A DNA stretch of 43,275 nt from Kiritimatiellia bacterium (GCA_017403825.1 JAFRDO010000060.1:1-43275), one strand, 5' to 3'. Positions 24,461 to 34,194 are shown, counted from the stretch's first letter. The notes: generated from the sequence alone by a model not told the origin. Program-made: numbers and translations.

Positions 24461-26959
24461 TCAATTTCCTCCGCCTCCGACATGCAGCGTCCTACAGCCG
24501 TAGGCCGGCAGCGCCATGCCGTATGACGCGCCGAGAATGTTAACGGCGAACGGCCCGACTGCACCGCCGCGCGTGTTGTTCGCCAAAACGACAAGCGAGC
24601 CGTCCGGTCGGCGCTTCGCCATGAGATGGACTCCCCGTGCGCCAGCAAGGCATACGGGAATGTCCTTCCCAGTGAAAAACCTCCAGATTTCCCGAACCGG
24701 CACCGGCGTCGGCGACGCCTCGCGGCAGTCGAGGTCGTACCAGCCCACTTCCGATACGGCGAACTTCTCGCCGCGCGCGTTCTCGTAAAGGCTCCACCCG
24801 CCGATGCGGGACACGCCCTCCTTCGCGTCAAGCCCCGTATCGACGCCGCGTTCCTTGAGAATGCGGGCTCCGTCACGGTCAATGAGCACGCCCCGCATCA
24901 GCCATTCCTTCGGCAACGTCGCAGCCGCAGGCCCCAGCACCGCAACAGGCGCACCGGAATCGCGGTCATAGCGCGTCGGCGCACCGTTCGCCGCGAGCAG
25001 GATTCCAGCCAGCGGCTGCGCAAAGAACTTCAGCAGCGCGTTCTTGCCGGCATACGGCTCGGGAAGCGTAGCATCGCGTATGAGATGCGGCGGAGCGAAC
25101 ACCTCGAAGCCGACTGGCGCCGCATCGCTGAAGAGCGCCGCAATCCGCTCGGACTCTTCGCGTCCCGCAAGATGAGCGGCGAGATATTCGGGATCGATTC
25201 CCTTGTTCGTCTTGACGTTGTGCCTGATGACGTACTTGTTGCGGACTACTCCGCCTTCGGCTATCATCGCCCGGTCGTAAGCTTCGCACATTCCTTCCGG
25301 AACGACCCTGACGTCGCGCGGATACGGATCGTTCTCGTCGAGCGGCACTATGCCCTCGGCCCGCATCATCGCCGCCTGCCAGCGCAGGTACTCGATCACG
25401 CCGCCCAGCCCCTGTCCCCAGTTGCGCGAATTCCCGGGGTGGCACACCCAGTACGTCGCGCCGCTCAGCCGCACGAACGGACGACCTGCGCCATTGCCGG
25501 ACAGCAGACGCACCATCTGCGGCACGTCCACGCCGTCAAGGTCGTACTGCGAAATGCTGAGGCACGTCGCAATCATCACCGAAGGATCGACCTCGTCCGC
25601 CGCAGCGCGCATCGCCCGGCAGAACGCCATCAGCGACTCGCCCATCTCGTCAAGGCAGGCGGTGCGCAGCGGATTGGGCGCGCCAGCATAGGCGTCGCGC
25701 ATCTGTTCAGGCGTCACGTCCGCAACGCCGAGACGCGCCGCTATGCGCCGCCTGTGCTCGTCGCACGCACAGCAGATTCCCGGACGGCACGCCTGGACTA
25801 GGTCATCGTCGAAGAGTATCGTCTTCGCGCCAGCCCTTATGAAGTCGCGAACGTTCTCGGCAACCGCCTCACGCCAGCAGGCGTCGGTGGAGCAGACCGC
25901 CGCTGTCTGGCCCTCGAACGAGCGTAGCGGACGATAGTCGGGGAAGCGCCTCAGAAAATCCTTGTCGGTCATTGGACCATACCCGAGAGAGGTAATCCAG
26001 AGCGCCACAGGAAAACCCGCCTGCTCGAAAAACCGGATTTCGCCAGACAGCGTCTCAAGTTCCTTCGCGCGGCGCTCGCCGTCAAGATAGAAGTCGCAGC
26101 GTTCAATCTGCACGGACCCCGCACCGGCCAGCCGCGCCCGTCGCATCAGTTCGCCGCAGCCGAGTTCTGCAAGGTCAATCTTGTCGAACTGCACCATGAG
26201 CGAACAGTCAGCGAAACGTGGAGCCGGAATCCCGCCAATGACGATTTCGCCAAACGCGCTTTCGTCGGCGAACGGATACTTCGGGTTGCCCTTCCAGTAG
26301 AGTGCGTAGTCGCAGGCGCCGCCGTCATCGTCGTCATGTATGCAGACGGTCATGCGCAGAGGAACCGGTTCGCTGGGAGACGGCGCAGGGCGGCCAAGGC
26401 AATCCCAGGTGAACCATAGCCGGTAATGCGTTCCGACGCGGCTGCCGCCCTCGTTCCACGGCTCGGCTAAGCCGCCCCAAAGAGAACCGAAGCACTTTTT
26501 CGCCGAAGCGTAATCGCTCTGCGTAGCGCCGTTTGCCGCGATTGCGTACTCGCCCCCGGCGTTGCATGGCGTCGGATTGTCGTTCCAGTCTGGCCCGCGC
26601 GTGTTGGGGTTGCGGTCATCGTCACCGTCGAAGAACACTTCCAGGCAGTCGTCCTTCCAGGTCGGACATGAAATCGAGCCCGCCGGACTGTCGTCGACGA
26701 CGATCTTGTCGTCACGCACGAACGCTTCCACGCCAATCGTGTTGTCCGCGTTGCGCATCACGCGGAACTTGAACGAACACTTCTCCGGCTCTGTCTGGAG
26801 CGGATAGTAGTCGTCCTTCACCCCGTTTTTCGCCGTAACCTCGATCCAGTCCGAAGACCACGCTTCAGCGCGCTCGGCAACAGAACCCGTCCAGCCGGAC
26901 AGCACCGCAGCTGCCAGCAAGCCGCATGCACGGCATGTCATGGATATTGATGTCTTCAT
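24461..26959 (-). CDS. secreted CBM9-like plus TIM-barrel protein, putative glycoside hydrolase
   Basis: The 832-residue protein has a signal peptide at the N-terminus. Residues about 40-245 look like a CBM9-type sugar-binding domain (DDKIVVD, CPTWKDDCLEVFFDGDDD, HYRLWFTWDCLG, MTVCIHDDDDG). Residues about 260-600 look like a TIM barrel of glycosidase kind (AGAKTILFDDDL, a CACDEHR cysteine motif, GATYWVCHPGN, LDENDPYPR). The C-terminal third resembles the Rossmann-like and beta domains that follow GH42-type beta-galactosidases. I cannot name the family, and the catalytic acids are not certain. A SD-like AGGA and an extended -10 precede the gene. The neighbouring gene is another large glycosidase-like protein. 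Confidence 0.65.
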   Translation of the reverse strand: MKTSISMTCRACGLLAAAVLSGWTGSVAERAEAWSSDWIEVTAKNGVKDDYYPLQTEPEKCSFKFRVMRNADNTIGVEAFVRDDKIVVDDSPAGSISCPTWKDDCLEVFFDGDDDRNPNTRGPDWNDNPTPCNAGGEYAIAANGATQSDYASAKKCFGSLWGGLAEPWNEGGSRVGTHYRLWFTWDCLGRPAPSPSEPVPLRMTVCIHDDDDGGACDYALYWKGNPKYPFADESAFGEIVIGGIPAPRFADCSLMVQFDKIDLAELGCGELMRRARLAGAGSVQIERCDFYLDGERRAKELETLSGEIRFFEQAGFPVALWITSLGYGPMTDKDFLRRFPDYRPLRSFEGQTAAVCSTDACWREAVAENVRDFIRAGAKTILFDDDLVQACRPGICCACDEHRRRIAARLGVADVTPEQMRDAYAGAPNPLRTACLDEMGESLMAFCRAMRAAADEVDPSVMIATCLSISQYDLDGVDVPQMVRLLSGNGAGRPFVRLSGATYWVCHPGNSRNWGQGLGGVIEYLRWQAAMMRAEGIVPLDENDPYPRDVRVVPEGMCEAYDRAMIAEGGVVRNKYVIRHNVKTNKGIDPEYLAAHLAGREESERIAALFSDAAPVGFEVFAPPHLIRDATLPEPYAGKNALLKFFAQPLAGILLAANGAPTRYDRDSGAPVAVLGPAAATLPKEWLMRGVLIDRDGARILKERGVDTGLDAKEGVSRIGGWSLYENARGEKFAVSEVGWYDLDCREASPTPVPVREIWRFFTGKDIPVCLAGARGVHLMAKRRPDGSLVVLANNTRGGAVGPFAVNILGASYGMALPAYGCRTLHVGGGGN

Positions 26960-26995
26960 GGTTCCTGCGCCTTGACAATCACCTTGTAAAGTTGA

Positions 26996-27004
26996 ATTAT
27001 ACCA
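26996..27004 (-). promoter_or_regulatory. extended -10 upstream of the CBM9-like gene
   Basis: TGGTATAAT is read on the minus strand (hexamer 26996-27001), about 37 nt before the ATG at 26959. A perfect 7-bp inverted repeat TTTCGCC/GGCGAAA (27013-27031) lies between it and the upstream stop codon. Confidence 0.5.
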
Positions 27005-27033
27005 TACTTTCGTTTCGCCTTGTTGGCGAAAAT

Positions 27034-29715
27034 CTATCGCGCGATCTCGTAATGTATTCGTCCGCCATTCGGCCCCCTGGTCGTGGCGGCGAAGGTCAGC
27101 ATTCCGCCCTTGACAGCAGACGGGACAATGCCGCGCCTCCTGCCGGCCGTATCAAGTTCGTAAACGGTATAATCGGCGGGCTTGTCCAACTTGAGACTGA
27201 CATCGGCGATGCCGTTCTGCACGAGCGGACGCCACCCCCATTTCACGATCGTCGTCATTGACTCGTCGGAAAACACGGCACCATCGCCCTGCACGTCGGT
27301 AAGATGCGTGAGAAGCAGCCGCCCCGACTGCGGAATGCCCGCGCCGTCCAGGGAATGCACCCACACGGTCGCAGGCGCCAAAGACACCTTGACCTTGAGA
27401 CATTCCGCGTCGATCAGCCCTTCCGGCGCGAAGCCACCGCATGTGCGCGGCGTGTCGATCACAAAGGCGCCGCGCTCGCGGTCGATGCGAAGCGGGTTTC
27501 TGCCGCCCTCTCCAATGTCCGGCACAGCGTCGTCCGCAACTTCGCGCCGCACCACCCGAAGTCCCTTGGCGTCCTCCGGCGAAAGGCAAGACCCCACGCG
27601 CATCCGCCACGCCACGTCACTCCACTTCGGCGCACCGTTGAAGGTCTTGGCGGATGATGCCGCGCTCTCTGGCGTAACCCAAAGCGCCACGCCGTTGGAA
27701 TGCGGAGCAAGGTCGCCGCGCAGGAAGAGGCAGAGGCACGCTCGCTCGCCAGCCTGCGAGAGCGGGTCGGACGCGAGGTCGAAATAGCCTGGGGAGCGTT
27801 GGTCTCGGTCGCCAAGGCTGTCGCGGCTGTGCGAATACGCAAAGCGCCACAGCCCATCCCAGTCCTGGAGCGACGCCATCGCACCCGTGAGTATGCCGCC
27901 AACGCCACGATACCGGCCCGGCCCGGCGAAATTCCACTCGGTTATCGTGAACGGCTTGCCGAACATCCGCGTGTATGCCTGCGTGCTGGGGCTGATGCGG
28001 CCGTCGCCGAGAAGAGGATTCCTGTTCGGACACGTGCTAGGCAAGTTCCACGACTTCTCCAGAAATCTCGGGTGGTCAACGTAGAAATGGTCGTCAATAT
28101 AATCGTATTCGGACGTTGCCAGCTGAAGCGACGCATAGTGAGGACCGCAGTTGTCATTCGTCAGCAACGCCTTGCAGCCAAGAGCGCGAAGGTAAGCTTT
28201 CATGCGGGCGACCATACGCGCCTCCAGCTCGCCGGTCCACTGCGCGAGCGCCGGATGTATGCCGTTCGCCCAGAAGTTCGCGGGCAACTCGTCTTCGCTC
28301 AGGTCGGACGCAAACGACGGGTCCGTCGCACGCCTTGCGGACAGCCACGCCTTCCACGACGCCAACATATGCGGATCGTCGCGCACGCCGCGTCCCCAAC
28401 CCATGAACAAGCCTCCCTCGTTCACAAGCGAGATGAGCGGCAACGCCGGTTCGTCAACGTAACGGCGGCCGGTGTATTTGTTTTCGTGCAGCAGGAAGTT
28501 CCGCGCATACTCCGCCCAGTTCTGGAATGCAGGCTCGTACACGGCACAGAGTGCCTTGAAAAGCTGCATGTCTATTGTGCCGTCGCGGTCTATGCCGATG
28601 TGCCGACACTTGATGACGCGGGATCGCGAGACGAAGAGATCCGTCGTGATATACAGACCTTCGCGAATTGCCGCCGCAAGCAGATAGTCCAGCTGCTCCA
28701 TGCTGTCGACATTGAGCGTGAGGCCGTCCGCACTTCTATTGACGGTCCCGGAGTCGTGGTGGTGGATGCGCAACGCATTGTAGCCGAGGCGTTTCAACCG
28801 CGTGACAAGCGTATCCGCAAGCGCATGATCGGGAAAGTTGGCCGTTCCGCAGAAGTTAACGCCGTAGAACCGCTGACGGCGACCAGGAAGCCCCTCGAAC
28901 TCGAAGTGCCCGCCGACGTTCCTCAGCCAGCCGTGCCGGCCGGCCGGAGCGTCTGCGAATCCCATCTGCGAAAAGTCAAGCGCGCTGCCCTTCTCTATGT
29001 CACGCCGGTATTCGAGCGGCAACCACTCGTCTCCAGCCGCGATCACATGCGGCAACGAGCTTGCGGCAGACAACGGTTCACTTGACGAAAGAACGAAAGA
29101 GAACGACAAGGTCTCGCCCTTGGCGCAGCGACGGGCGCCGAGTGCGCCGAGGCGCACCGAATAGTTGTCGCTCCACTTCTTGTCGTCCTGCACCAAACAT
29201 TGCAGAACGCCACTGTCAGACGCGATGCGCAATGCCTTGCCGGACTTCCCGAGAGCGAAACCAACCGACGAGGCGTTGCAAAAGACAACACCGATTCCGT
29301 TTGTCGGATGGTGGAACTCGCCGCGCCTGTCGTCAATGCGCCACGGGCGGCCTGTCATGTCGCCTGCATTGAGGCGGATCACGCAGCCGATAGACATCAG
29401 CGCGACTTCGTCTGCGGCCTTGAAGTCGTAAACGAGCTTCACCTTGCCGCCTTCCATCTGTTCAAGCGACGCGGTCACGTCGAATATCCTGCGCCCTCCG
29501 TCCTCCATCTTGAACTCGGCGCGGCCCGGCGTCTTGATCTCATACCCGCCCTTGATGTCTCCCCCGCGCCAGCCTGAAAGGAACACCAGCGGTTCGATCT
29601 TGTAGTCGCGGTCCAGCCGAAGACGCACCGCGCCCCTCGGCAACAGCGTAGCATCCATCGCCAAAGACACGCCGCACAAGGCGGCACTCACACATGATAT
29701 CGCAAATCTTTTCAC
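27034..29715 (-). CDS. secreted GH-A-clan glycoside hydrolase (GH5-like)
   Basis: The 893-residue protein has a signal peptide (MKRFAISCVSAALCGVSLA). An N-terminal beta domain (about 20-270) precedes a TIM barrel (about 275-640). The barrel has RRQRFYGVNFCGTANF, LKRLGYNALRIHHHD, then SLVNEGG (probable acid/base Glu after Asn) and FTITEWNFAG (probable nucleophile Glu). This N-E and E pair is the mark of clan GH-A, such as GH5. The C-terminal part is beta-rich. The start codon is GTG directly after the hrpB stop (TAAGTG), with AAGGAGAA upstream. The polysaccharide target is unknown; it fits a sugar-degrading lifestyle together with rhaA and the CBM9-like protein. Confidence 0.75.
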   Translation of the reverse strand: MKRFAISCVSAALCGVSLAMDATLLPRGAVRLRLDRDYKIEPLVFLSGWRGGDIKGGYEIKTPGRAEFKMEDGGRRIFDVTASLEQMEGGKVKLVYDFKAADEVALMSIGCVIRLNAGDMTGRPWRIDDRRGEFHHPTNGIGVVFCNASSVGFALGKSGKALRIASDSGVLQCLVQDDKKWSDNYSVRLGALGARRCAKGETLSFSFVLSSSEPLSAASSLPHVIAAGDEWLPLEYRRDIEKGSALDFSQMGFADAPAGRHGWLRNVGGHFEFEGLPGRRQRFYGVNFCGTANFPDHALADTLVTRLKRLGYNALRIHHHDSGTVNRSADGLTLNVDSMEQLDYLLAAAIREGLYITTDLFVSRSRVIKCRHIGIDRDGTIDMQLFKALCAVYEPAFQNWAEYARNFLLHENKYTGRRYVDEPALPLISLVNEGGLFMGWGRGVRDDPHMLASWKAWLSARRATDPSFASDLSEDELPANFWANGIHPALAQWTGELEARMVARMKAYLRALGCKALLTNDNCGPHYASLQLATSEYDYIDDHFYVDHPRFLEKSWNLPSTCPNRNPLLGDGRISPSTQAYTRMFGKPFTITEWNFAGPGRYRGVGGILTGAMASLQDWDGLWRFAYSHSRDSLGDRDQRSPGYFDLASDPLSQAGERACLCLFLRGDLAPHSNGVALWVTPESAASSAKTFNGAPKWSDVAWRMRVGSCLSPEDAKGLRVVRREVADDAVPDIGEGGRNPLRIDRERGAFVIDTPRTCGGFAPEGLIDAECLKVKVSLAPATVWVHSLDGAGIPQSGRLLLTHLTDVQGDGAVFSDESMTTIVKWGWRPLVQNGIADVSLKLDKPADYTVYELDTAGRRRGIVPSAVKGGMLTFAATTRGPNGGRIHYEIAR

Positions 29716-32034
29716 TTATGTTCTCCTTGTTGTCAGGTCGCAGGCAAGCGGGTCCTCCGGCCAGAAATGCTTTGGGTACCGTCCGCGCATGTCCTTGCGC
29801 ACAAGCTGGTACGCGCCGCGCCAGAACCCGGCCAGGTCCTTCGTCACTTGTATCGGACGCTGCGCCGGGGAAAGAAGCGTCATCACCACTGGCACGCGTC
29901 CTCCTGCGACCTTCGGCGTCTCCATCATACCGAAGCACTCCTGAAGGCGCACCTCGACCGCCGGCTCGTCACCTTCGTAATGCACAGTCATTCGCCTGCC
30001 GGACGGCATCTCGATCCTCGGCGGCGCCATGCAGTCCAGGTCGCGGCGCGTATGCCCCGCCTGCACGAGAACACTCTCCAGGACAGCGGAAGCGTCAAGC
30101 CGCTCCAGATCGCGCCACTTGGTCATGCCACCGACGAATCCCTCCAACGCCGCAAGAATCGCCGCGTCGTCGGCCGCAGGCCAGCCGTCCTGCGGACACA
30201 CCCTGTGCAGGAAGTTCATTCTGTCACGGAACTGCAACGAGTCCTTAGTCCAGCACGGCAGGTTGGCGACGCCCTTGATCCTCACGCCCTCCAGCATGGC
30301 GCGCTCCGCGCCCTCCGCCGCCGGAACGGGCTTCTCGTAAAGCGGGAGCTCGCCTAGCATGCCGCGCCGCACCGACTTCACGCAATCGCTTCGCCTGTCC
30401 CAGGCGCAAAGGCGTTTTTCTGTTATACTGTCCCCGAAGAGGTTCAGTATTTCCGTCTCAGGAATGGGACAGGCCAAGAAGATGCGAGCGTCGCCCGGGC
30501 GGTCGTCCAGCTTGCAAGCGACGAGATACGGCTCCGACGCAAGCGGATCGTCGTCGGGCAGGAAAGCCCCGCGCCCGTTCGTCATGAGGAACGTTCCGTT
30601 GCCTCTGTTCTTGGCGATGCGGTCAGGATAGGCGAGCGCCAGCATCGCCCCGGGGTCCAAACTCTCCGCCACCGAGCCACCAAGCCGCGCAAAGCGCTTC
30701 GCCAGCTCGCGCATGCGCCCAGTGCGCGGCACGTATCGTATGTCGGTCTCGCGGCTGCGCGACCCCTCCTCCAGCATGGCCGCAAGCATCGGGTCGCCTC
30801 CGCCCAAGATCATGCTGGCGAGACGCGGGTGCATCGGCAACGCGGCCATGCGTTCACCCTTCCGCGTCAGCCGCCCGTCCGCGCCGCGCGCGCCCAGATG
30901 GCGCAAAAGACCCTCCGCCTGCGACCAACCAGCCGCCGGCGGCATAGTCAGCCACGGCAGGTCCTCGCGCCGCAGCGCACCCCATGCGGCACAGGAGAGA
31001 ACGACCGGGGCAAGGTCGGCGTCAAGGATCTCAGGCAGCATCTTCGGCGGACGCGACAGGTCGCCGCCCTCGGTCCAAAGACGGTAGCAGACGCCAGGCC
31101 GCATGCGCCCCGCGCGGCCGCGGCGCTGCTCGGCGCGGTCACGCGAAAGCGGCAGCGTGACGAGCCCGGACATGCCCGTCGAAGGCGAGAAACGCGGCAC
31201 GCGCATGAGACCCGAGTCAATGACGCACGTCACGCCCTCGACCGTGACGGACGTCTCGGCTATCGACGTCGCAAGTATGACCTTGCGTCGGTCGCTCCGT
31301 TCGAAGACACGATCCTGATCCTCCTTCGGCAAGGAGCCGTAAAGCGGCAGCGCATCAGGCACGCGCTCCTGCACGCGCCTGATCTCGCCCTCCCCCGGAA
31401 GGAACACGAGAATGTCGCCGTCCGTCTCCGCCTGCGCGCGCGCGATAGCCGCCTCGACCGGAACGTCGCCAAGGTAGCGCGTCTCTACGGGGAACATGCG
31501 TCCCTCGGCCCGCACAACCGCCGCGTCCCCGAGATGCGAGGCGACCTCGTCCGCGTCCAGCGTCGCCGACATCACCATGATGCGCAGGTCTGGACGCAGC
31601 GCGCGGCGAACGTCGAGCGCAAGGGCGAACGCCAGGTCGCATGGCAGGGAACGCTCGTGAAACTCGTCGAAGACGACAAGTCCGACGCCCTGCAGCTCCG
31701 GGTCGGCTATGAGCCTCTGCGCAAGCAGGCCCTCGGTCACGACTTCGAGGCGCGTGGCGGACGAGACCTTCCGCTCCAGGCGCACGCTGTAGCCGATCGT
31801 ACCGCCGACGGATTCGCCGCGCCGCCGCGCCATATACGCCGCGCAGTTGCGAGCCGCCAGGCGGCGCGGCTCCAGCATGACGACCTTCTTGCCCTTCAGC
31901 CATGACTCGTCAAGGAGCGCCGGCGGCACGCAAGTCGTCTTGCCGCTGCCAGGCGGCGCGGTCAGCACCACCGTGCGGTTCGCGGCAAGATGTCTTCGTA
32001 TCTCGCCAATTCGTTCCTCTACCGGAAAAGCCAT
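29716..32034 (-). CDS. hrpB: ATP-dependent helicase HrpB
   Basis: The 772-residue DEAH/DExH-box helicase has Walker A GSGKTT (residues 29-34), DEFH (in VVFDEFHERSLPCDLA), SAT and the late helicase motif RRGRAGRMRPGVCYRLW. The C-terminal HrpB-specific region (for example MHPRLASMIL and SGRRMTVHYEGD) completes the protein. It is slightly shorter than the usual 800-850 residues. The start is ATG at 32034: the frame runs 82 codons further, but that part is antisense to the tRNA. A TATAAT ends 6 nt before the ATG, so the mRNA is probably leaderless. The cellular role of HrpB in most bacteria is not settled. Confidence 0.93.
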   Translation of the reverse strand: MAFPVEERIGEIRRHLAANRTVVLTAPPGSGKTTCVPPALLDESWLKGKKVVMLEPRRLAARNCAAYMARRRGESVGGTIGYSVRLERKVSSATRLEVVTEGLLAQRLIADPELQGVGLVVFDEFHERSLPCDLAFALALDVRRALRPDLRIMVMSATLDADEVASHLGDAAVVRAEGRMFPVETRYLGDVPVEAAIARAQAETDGDILVFLPGEGEIRRVQERVPDALPLYGSLPKEDQDRVFERSDRRKVILATSIAETSVTVEGVTCVIDSGLMRVPRFSPSTGMSGLVTLPLSRDRAEQRRGRAGRMRPGVCYRLWTEGGDLSRPPKMLPEILDADLAPVVLSCAAWGALRREDLPWLTMPPAAGWSQAEGLLRHLGARGADGRLTRKGERMAALPMHPRLASMILGGGDPMLAAMLEEGSRSRETDIRYVPRTGRMRELAKRFARLGGSVAESLDPGAMLALAYPDRIAKNRGNGTFLMTNGRGAFLPDDDPLASEPYLVACKLDDRPGDARIFLACPIPETEILNLFGDSITEKRLCAWDRRSDCVKSVRRGMLGELPLYEKPVPAAEGAERAMLEGVRIKGVANLPCWTKDSLQFRDRMNFLHRVCPQDGWPAADDAAILAALEGFVGGMTKWRDLERLDASAVLESVLVQAGHTRRDLDCMAPPRIEMPSGRRMTVHYEGDEPAVEVRLQECFGMMETPKVAGGRVPVVMTLLSPAQRPIQVTKDLAGFWRGAYQLVRKDMRGRYPKHFWPEDPLACDLTTRRT

Positions 32035-32040
32035 ACATGA

Positions 32041-32049
32041 ATTATACCA
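32041..32049 (-). promoter_or_regulatory. extended -10 of hrpB, leaderless type
   Basis: TGGTATAAT is read on the minus strand (hexamer 32041-32046). The hexamer ends 6 nt before the hrpB ATG. No ribosome binding site fits between them. Confidence 0.55.
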
Positions 32050-32098
32050 AAAGACAGCCCCCGATTGCATCGCGCCTTCTTGCCGTCGGGACTGGGCA

Positions 32099-32129
32099 TT
32101 GCCAAACTGGCGGTAAGATCGTATATAAT
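32099..32129 (+). promoter_or_regulatory. promoter of tRNA-Pro
   Basis: TTGCCA (32099-32104) is followed after 19 nt by TATAAT (32124-32129). The tRNA begins 14 nt further on, a sensible distance for a tRNA precursor leader. Confidence 0.55.
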
Positions 32130-32142
32130 ACGCATCGTTTGG

Positions 32143-32607
<465 letters not shown>

Positions 32608-32651
32608 GTATGCATCCTTTTTGCTTGTTTTTGTTCCTTTTGTGCGAGTGG

Positions 32652-32717
32652 TCAAAAAGTCAGCAATTGAACATACCTTTTGACATTTATCAATACACCA
32701 TATTGCCAAAAGGTCAG
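32652..32717 (+). promoter_or_regulatory. candidate AbiEi operator repeats
   Basis: Three related copies of a CAAAAGGTCA-like word precede abiEi: TCAAAAAGTCAG (32652-32663, plus), TGTCAAAAGGTAT read on the minus strand (32673-32685), and CCAAAAGGTCAG (32706-32717, plus). The last overlaps the -35 hexamer. AbiEi antitoxins are known to autoregulate by binding inverted repeats in their promoter, so these are good candidates. The first copy may belong to the edge of the IS relic. Confidence 0.5.
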
Positions 32718-32732
32718 TATTTTTGCTATACT
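32703..32732 (+). promoter_or_regulatory. promoter of the abiE operon, leaderless type
   Basis: TTGCCA (32703-32708), an 18-nt spacer and TATACT (32727-32732) with an upstream TGC form an extended -10 promoter. The -10 ends 6 nt before the ATG of abiEi, so the transcript is probably leaderless. Confidence 0.6.
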
Positions 32733-32738
32733 ATTGGC

Positions 32739-33269
32739 ATGACCGCGTACGAAAAGATATATGAGCAGGCTGCAGACAACTACGGCTACATCACGACAAG
32801 GGAAGCCTCCGAGCTTGGCGTGCCGAAAAGCGAGATGTCCGCTCTTGCGAAGAGAAACCGCCTTGTCCACAAGGGGTACGGCGTGTATCGGCTTGCAACG
32901 CACTACCAGCCCACGGCGTTCGACGGATATGCGGAGGCGGTTCTGCTTGGCGGCAATGGGGCGATAGTGTGGGGCGAGTCCGTGCTGGCAATGCATGATC
33001 TCGCGTTCGTGAATCCGCCAGTCATTGAGGTGGCGACGGATCGCAGGGTGCGGCGGACGCTTCCGCACTGGATCAAGCTTGTCCGCAGGAAAGGCGGAGA
33101 AGTCGCCTACTACCAGGGCATTCCCTGCCAGCCCCTTGCGGACGCCATCCGCACCTGCAAGGGCGCGATCATGGCGGAACGGCTAGCTGACGGCGTCCGC
33201 AAGGCAGAGCGCAACGGAGAACTTCGTCTCGGCGAGGCAGAACAGCTGCTGAAGGAGATTGGAGCATGA
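32739..33269 (+). CDS. abiEi: AbiEi-family antitoxin
   Basis: The 176-residue protein has an N-terminal winged helix (about 1-55: YGYITTREASELGVPKSEMS, then NRLVHKGYGVYRL) typical of AbiEi_4-type antitoxins. A C-terminal domain follows in which the family binds or restrains the toxin. In type IV AbiE systems AbiEi represses its own operon and counters AbiEii. It overlaps abiEii by 4 nt (ATGA), the classic arrangement. The ATG at 32739 has no ribosome binding site but sits just behind a -10. It lies in the accessory patch beside the tRNA and the IS relic, which suggests acquisition by transfer. Confidence 0.88.
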   Translation: MTAYEKIYEQAADNYGYITTREASELGVPKSEMSALAKRNRLVHKGYGVYRLATHYQPTAFDGYAEAVLLGGNGAIVWGESVLAMHDLAFVNPPVIEVATDRRVRRTLPHWIKLVRRKGGEVAYYQGIPCQPLADAIRTCKGAIMAERLADGVRKAERNGELRLGEAEQLLKEIGA

Positions 33270-34093
33270 GCAATGTGAAACTTCCCCTGTCGAGGCGTCA
33301 TCTCGACATTGCCATCGAGGGGTTGGCGTCACGCTTTGGCGAGGCGCAGAGGATCCGGCGCACAGTGGCGAACACGATTGTCGCGCAGTTGATGCCGGAC
33401 TGCGTAATCAAGGGCGGCAGCTCCCTCAAGTTTCGCTATGGCAACATCGCCACGCGCGTGACGAAGGACATGGACGCAGCGCAGGGAGCTGACCTTGACG
33501 CCTTCATCGCAAAACTCGACGAGGCGCTGCACGACGGATGGAACGGCTTTACGGGCCATGTCGTGAGACGCGAACCAGCGACCCCTGCGGATGTCCCGCC
33601 GGCCTATGTCATGCATCCTTTCGACGTGAAGCTCGAGTACAACCACAAGCCTTGGGTGACGGTGCGGCTTGAGATGGGGGCGAACGAAGTCGGCGACACG
33701 CTTGATGCTGACTGGTCGTTGGCACCGGACATCGCGGAGATGTTCGCAGCTCTCGGCCTTCCTCAGCCGAAGCCGGTGCCACTGATGAAGCTGCATCACC
33801 AAGTCGCCCAGAAGCTGCACGGGCTCACCGACCCATCGCAGAACAGGCCTCACGATCTGATAGACCTACAGTTGGTGTTCTCGCAGAACGAGCTGGATCT
33901 TGCGCTTGTCAGGAAGACATGCGAGAGGCTGTTCGCCAACCGCCGTCGCCAGACATGGCCGGCAAAGGTTGTCGCCGGCGAATTGTGGGACGCTGGGTAT
34001 GCTGCGGCAAAGTACGACCTCCCCGTCAAGGCGACAGTCGCCGAGGCGGTTGCCTGGGCAAACGAACTGATAGCGTCCATTGCAAAGGCATAG
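33266..34093 (+). CDS. abiEii: AbiEii-type nucleotidyltransferase toxin
   Basis: The 275-residue protein belongs to the AbiEii/AbiGii nucleotidyltransferase family. The catalytic motifs are GGSSLKFR (about 50-57) and the acidic TKDMD (66-70), followed by the family helix region with KLHHQVAQKLHGLT and RPHDLIDLQ. AbiEii toxins block growth by nucleotidyl transfer (tRNA modification in studied homologues) and abort phage infection. It is translationally coupled to abiEi. The next promoter begins 46 nt after its stop, so the acyl-CoA synthetase operon is separate. Confidence 0.88.
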   Translation: MSNVKLPLSRRHLDIAIEGLASRFGEAQRIRRTVANTIVAQLMPDCVIKGGSSLKFRYGNIATRVTKDMDAAQGADLDAFIAKLDEALHDGWNGFTGHVVRREPATPADVPPAYVMHPFDVKLEYNHKPWVTVRLEMGANEVGDTLDADWSLAPDIAEMFAALGLPQPKPVPLMKLHHQVAQKLHGLTDPSQNRPHDLIDLQLVFSQNELDLALVRKTCERLFANRRRQTWPAKVVAGELWDAGYAAAKYDLPVKATVAEAVAWANELIASIAKA

Positions 34094-34138
34094 GGAAATG
34101 GCTTACTGCAGCAGAATTCTCCTTCATTGGAAAGCCCA

Positions 34139-34168
34139 TTGACAGGTTCGGACGGATTTTGATATACT
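34139..34168 (+). promoter_or_regulatory. strong promoter of the acyl-CoA synthetase operon
   Basis: A consensus -35 TTGACA (34139-34144), an 18-nt spacer and TATACT (34163-34168) with an extended TGA give one of the best promoters in the window. Transcription should begin near 34175, leaving a leader of about 200 nt before the first large gene. Confidence 0.75.
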
Positions 34169-34180
34169 TCGCGCCAACTT

Positions 34181-34194
34181 GCCGGGAAACCGGC
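34181..34194 (+). promoter_or_regulatory. 5'-leader stem-loop with GAAA tetraloop
   Basis: GCCGG-GAAA-CCGGC forms a perfect 5-bp stem closed by a GNRA loop, within a few bases of the predicted transcript start. An outer CGCGCC/GGCGCG repeat (34170-34175/34192-34197) could compete with it. Confidence 0.55.

Noticed and set aside
27013..27031. Terminator after the GH-A gene (TTTCGCC/GGCGAAA)
   Set aside because: A perfect 7-bp stem, but no T run follows on the minus strand; kept only as a hairpin of unknown role.
30421..30436. A further copy of the GGGGAC palindrome inside hrpB (ACTGTCCCC)
   Set aside because: Only half of the palindrome is present and the residues fit the normal HrpB protein.
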